Shown: positions 62,018-64,000 of the stretch, piece after piece | Numbering within the stretch: the first letter of the stretch is position 1 | How the letters are laid out: the number at the start of each line of letters is the position of its first letter | The notes under the pieces: model-generated | The model's database searches: none | What the model was told of the DNA's origin: nothing | Seen by the model: only the letters and a program-made list of their open reading frames with translations | Program-made: the position numbers and the translations under genes | Origin: Clostridium saudiense | Lineage (GTDB): Bacteria; Bacillota; Clostridia; Clostridiales; Clostridiaceae | Assembly (NCBI RefSeq): GCF_000577815.1 | Contig: NZ_CBYM010000010.1 | Coordinates: 38,498 to 102,497, forward strand | Reading direction: 5' to 3' | DNA: 64,000 bases

Positions 62018-62060
62018 AGCTGAAAAGGATATATTATATTCTTTTCAGCTTTTTTTATTA
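62018..62060 (+). terminator. Leader terminator before the EIICB gene
   Basis: The stem AGCTGAAAAG / CTTTTCAGCT with a 13-base loop is followed by TTTTTTT. It lies 75 bases before the start codon and about 55 bases after the probable transcription start, so it must be bypassed for expression. The preceding 40 bases (GAGGCGTGCAACC...GTGGGC) do not show the usual RAT consensus. Confidence 0.85.
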
Positions 62061-62134
62061 TTGAAATTATAAAATTTAATTATTTTGTTAGTCTTACAAT
62101 AATGAACAAATAAAAAAATAGGGGGAATTTTATT

Positions 62135-63580
62135 ATGATGAAGTACTTACAAAGACTTGGTAAATCATTAATGCTTCCAGTAGCGTGTTTACCAGTAGCA
62201 GCAATTCTAATGGGAATTGGATATTGGATTGATCCATCAGGATGGGGAGCAAATAATGTTGCAGCTGCTTTTTTAATTAAAGCAGGGGGAGCATTAGTAG
62301 ACAATATGGCAATTTTATTTGCAATTGGTGTTGGTGTCGGTATGTCAGATGATAATGATGGAACAGCTGGGTTGGCAGGACTTGTTTCTTGGTTAATGAT
62401 AACGACTTTATTATCAACTAGTGTTGTAGCTATGCTAAAAGGTGTTGATGTTTCAGAAGTGCCAGCAGCATTTGGAAAGATTCAAACACAATTTATTGGT
62501 ATATTATCAGGTTTAATTGGAGCAAGCTGTTACAATAAGTTTAAAAATACTAAGTTACCAGCAGCTTTAAGTTTCTTTAGTGGTAAGAGATGTGTTGCTA
62601 TAGTAACTGCAGGAGCTTCAATAGTTGCTACATTAATTTTATTCTTTGTATGGCCAGTGGTATACGGAGCATTAGTAGGGTTTGGTGAAGCAATTATTTC
62701 TACAGGATCAATTGGAGCAGGTATATATGCATTCTTCAATAGATTATTAATACCTTTTGGATTACATCATGCATTAAATTCAGTATTCTGGTTTGATGTT
62801 GCAGGAATTAATGATATCGGTAAGTTCTGGGGAACTATGGAAGGTGGAGTACTAGGTCAAACAGGTATGTATATGACTGGATTCTTCCCAGTAATGATGT
62901 TTGGGTTACCAGCAGCAGCTTTAGCAATGTATCATACTGCTAAAGATAATAAAAAGAAAGTAGTAGCTGGATTATTACTAGCAGCTGGATTAGCTTCATT
63001 CTTTACAGGTGTAACTGAACCATTAGAGTTTGCATTTATGTTCTTAGCTCCAGGGTTATATTTAATACATGCTGTATTGACTGGTATATCAGCAGCTGTT
63101 TGTGCTGCATTACCAGTAAGAGCAGGATTTAACTTTAGTGCTGGTTTTGTTGATTGGTTCTTAAGCTTTAAAGCACCATTTGCAGAAAATCCACTTTGGT
63201 TACTTGGAATTGGATTAATATTTGGTGTAATATACTATATCGTTTTTAGATTTGCAATTACAAAGTTTAATTTAAAGACTCCAGGTAGAGAAGATGATGA
63301 TATCGATGGAGAAATGGATATTAAACTTGAAAATAATGATTTTACTGCAGTAGCAGAAACTATATTAAAAGGTCTTGGTGGAAAAGAAAATGTAGTAAGT
63401 ATTGATAACTGTGTAACAAGATTACGTCTAGAAATTAAAGATAATACCAAGGTTAATGAAAAAGTTATTAAGTCAGCTGGTGTTGCTGGTATAATTAGAC
63501 CAGGAAAAACAAATATACAAGTAATAGTAGGTACACAAGTACAATTTGTAGCTGATGAGTTAAAAAAATTATGTAAGTAA
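62135..63580 (+). CDS. PTS transporter EIICB, glucose/N-acetylglucosamine family
   Basis: 481 aa. The EIIC domain (1-385) with about ten membrane helices opens KYLQRLGKSLMLPVACLPVAAILMGIGYWIDP and contains GLHHALNSVFWFDVAG and GVTEPLEFAFMF. EIIB (about 405-481) has the phosphorylated Cys in IDNCVTRLRLEI. No EIIA is fused, in keeping with the separate crr. Length and motifs allow glucose (PtsG) or N-acetylglucosamine (NagE) as substrate; the glucose-type regulator nearby favours glucose. ATG 62135 or 62138, behind GGGGGAA. Confidence 0.94.
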   Translation: MMKYLQRLGKSLMLPVACLPVAAILMGIGYWIDPSGWGANNVAAAFLIKAGGALVDNMAILFAIGVGVGMSDDNDGTAGLAGLVSWLMITTLLSTSVVAMLKGVDVSEVPAAFGKIQTQFIGILSGLIGASCYNKFKNTKLPAALSFFSGKRCVAIVTAGASIVATLILFFVWPVVYGALVGFGEAIISTGSIGAGIYAFFNRLLIPFGLHHALNSVFWFDVAGINDIGKFWGTMEGGVLGQTGMYMTGFFPVMMFGLPAAALAMYHTAKDNKKKVVAGLLLAAGLASFFTGVTEPLEFAFMFLAPGLYLIHAVLTGISAAVCAALPVRAGFNFSAGFVDWFLSFKAPFAENPLWLLGIGLIFGVIYYIVFRFAITKFNLKTPGREDDDIDGEMDIKLENNDFTAVAETILKGLGGKENVVSIDNCVTRLRLEIKDNTKVNEKVIKSAGVAGIIRPGKTNIQVIVGTQVQFVADELKKLCK

Positions 63581-63597
63581 TAGTTAGTAACTACTTA

Positions 63598-63634
63598 AAA
63601 GGTCGTACAGTTTTAGGATTGTACGACCTTTTTT
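63598..63634 (+). terminator. Terminator of the EIICB gene
   Basis: The stem AAAGGTCGTACA / TGTACGACCTTT-like with T-run. Nearly the same element occurs in reverse at 38029-38064. Confidence 0.88.
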
Positions 63635-63639
63635 ATAAT

Positions 63640-63954
63640 AATAAATATAAGTATACATATATATGCAGAATGTATTAATTGAATAAAAAGAAAAATAGTT
63701 TAATGAGATTAAGAGTATTATGAAAGGGATATAACACTATAAAAATAGTTAACTTAGCCTGGTGTATCAATATGAAATAAATAGAGAATAATGACGAAAA
63801 ATAAAGAAAAACGATATTAAATTCATATAATGGGAAATAGCATTTAAGAATGCATAAGCTGCTGTGGTATTATAAATCATGTCCTCAGGGACAGCCGATA
63901 AGTCGAAAGACAAATCTTTAAAAACATTACAACAAAAAAATGTTGAAAAAGATG
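63640..63954 (+). other. Upstream region of a probable stable-RNA operon
   Basis: No open frame supported. A small hairpin TGTCC / GGACA lies at about 63880-63893 next to a -10-like TATTAT at about 63869, consistent with an additional upstream promoter. Confidence 0.4.
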
Positions 63955-63983
63955 TTGACAAGAAAGTTTATTGGTGATAAGAT
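63955..63983 (+). promoter_or_regulatory. rRNA-type promoter
   Basis: Consensus TTGACA (63955-63960), 17-base spacer and TAAGAT (63978-63983), preceded by an A/T-rich upstream element. This strength and layout, near the edge and with no coding start within the visible 17 bases after it, are typical of rRNA or tRNA operons in clostridia. Confidence 0.7.
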
Positions 63984-64000
63984 AAGGAAGTCGCTTCGGT

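Overview
The window is very AT-rich DNA (roughly 28-30% GC by eye) with strong purine-rich ribosome binding sites, many TTG and GTG starts, and gene families and orders typical of Clostridium sensu stricto. Supporting markers are the block tadA - SRP RNA - dnaX - ybaB - recR - yaaL - bofA, archaeal-type PEP carboxylase, DnaD and DnaI-like helicase loaders, BofA, and many two-component systems. It reads as chromosomal core DNA with some accessory insertions. Species cannot be fixed from sequence alone.

Layout. 1-0.9 kb: partial HI0933-type flavoprotein gene containing a cluster of DnaA boxes, then a dispersed palindromic repeat. 0.9-2.6 kb: a hypothetical gene and an 11-gene tRNA array built from repeated Glu-Val-Asp(-Thr) units behind a near-consensus promoter. 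2.7-4.7 kb: helicase-loader pair. 4.9-9.1 kb: cell-wall peptidase, subtilisin, small transporter, a degenerate dUTPase-like protein and a 2H-phosphoesterase-like protein. 9.3-13.3 kb: murA, a WalJ/YycJ hydrolase, a CxxH/CxxC protein, a SEC-C protein, an Hsp20-like protein and rlmH. 13.3-17.04 kb: an apparent island at the 3' end of rlmH, bounded by a near-perfect copy of the last 33 bases of rlmH. It carries an old-yellow-enzyme flavoprotein, an AraC regulator and a helicase relic. 17.3-22 kb: two-component system plus ABC exporter. 22-28.8 kb: a decaying accessory region with Nudix and small-gene pseudogenes, a 5'-truncated M60 mucin-peptidase gene and a group II intron remnant. 28.9-33 kb: PepSY protein, two-component system, PepSY lipoprotein and a TipA-like MerR regulator. 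33-43.3 kb: YjdM, polysaccharide deacetylase, DEAD-box helicase, PlsC, a staygreen homologue, tRNA-Arg, DUF368, a CorC-type protein, tadA and lgt. 43.5-52.3 kb: tRNA-Ser, SRP RNA, PEP carboxylase, thyA-folA (folA carries a second DnaA-box cluster), dnaX, ybaB, recR, degV, yaaL and bofA. 52.7-58.3 kb: Cys-rich peptide, serA-DUF1015-serC, mtnN and tcdA. 58.5-63.6 kb: DUF4230, GNAT, a LicT/GlcT antiterminator and glucose-type PTS genes (crr and EIICB) with terminator-bearing leaders. The right edge holds an rRNA-type promoter, so a stable-RNA operon probably begins just outside.

How it works together. Most genes are housekeeping: replication, recombination, translation, wall synthesis, serine and thymidylate synthesis. 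The PTS block is a visible regulatory circuit: an antiterminator gene lies beside crr, whose leader holds an antiterminator RNA site overlapping an intrinsic terminator, and the EIICB gene has a CcpA-like site on its promoter plus its own leader terminator. The strongest candidate for something under-described is the rlmH-end duplication. It marks an integration site like that used by staphylococcal SCC elements, here enclosing a small, recombinase-free island. Gene starts below were often moved downstream of the longest open frame, because the longest start lies inside the Shine-Dalgarno sequence.
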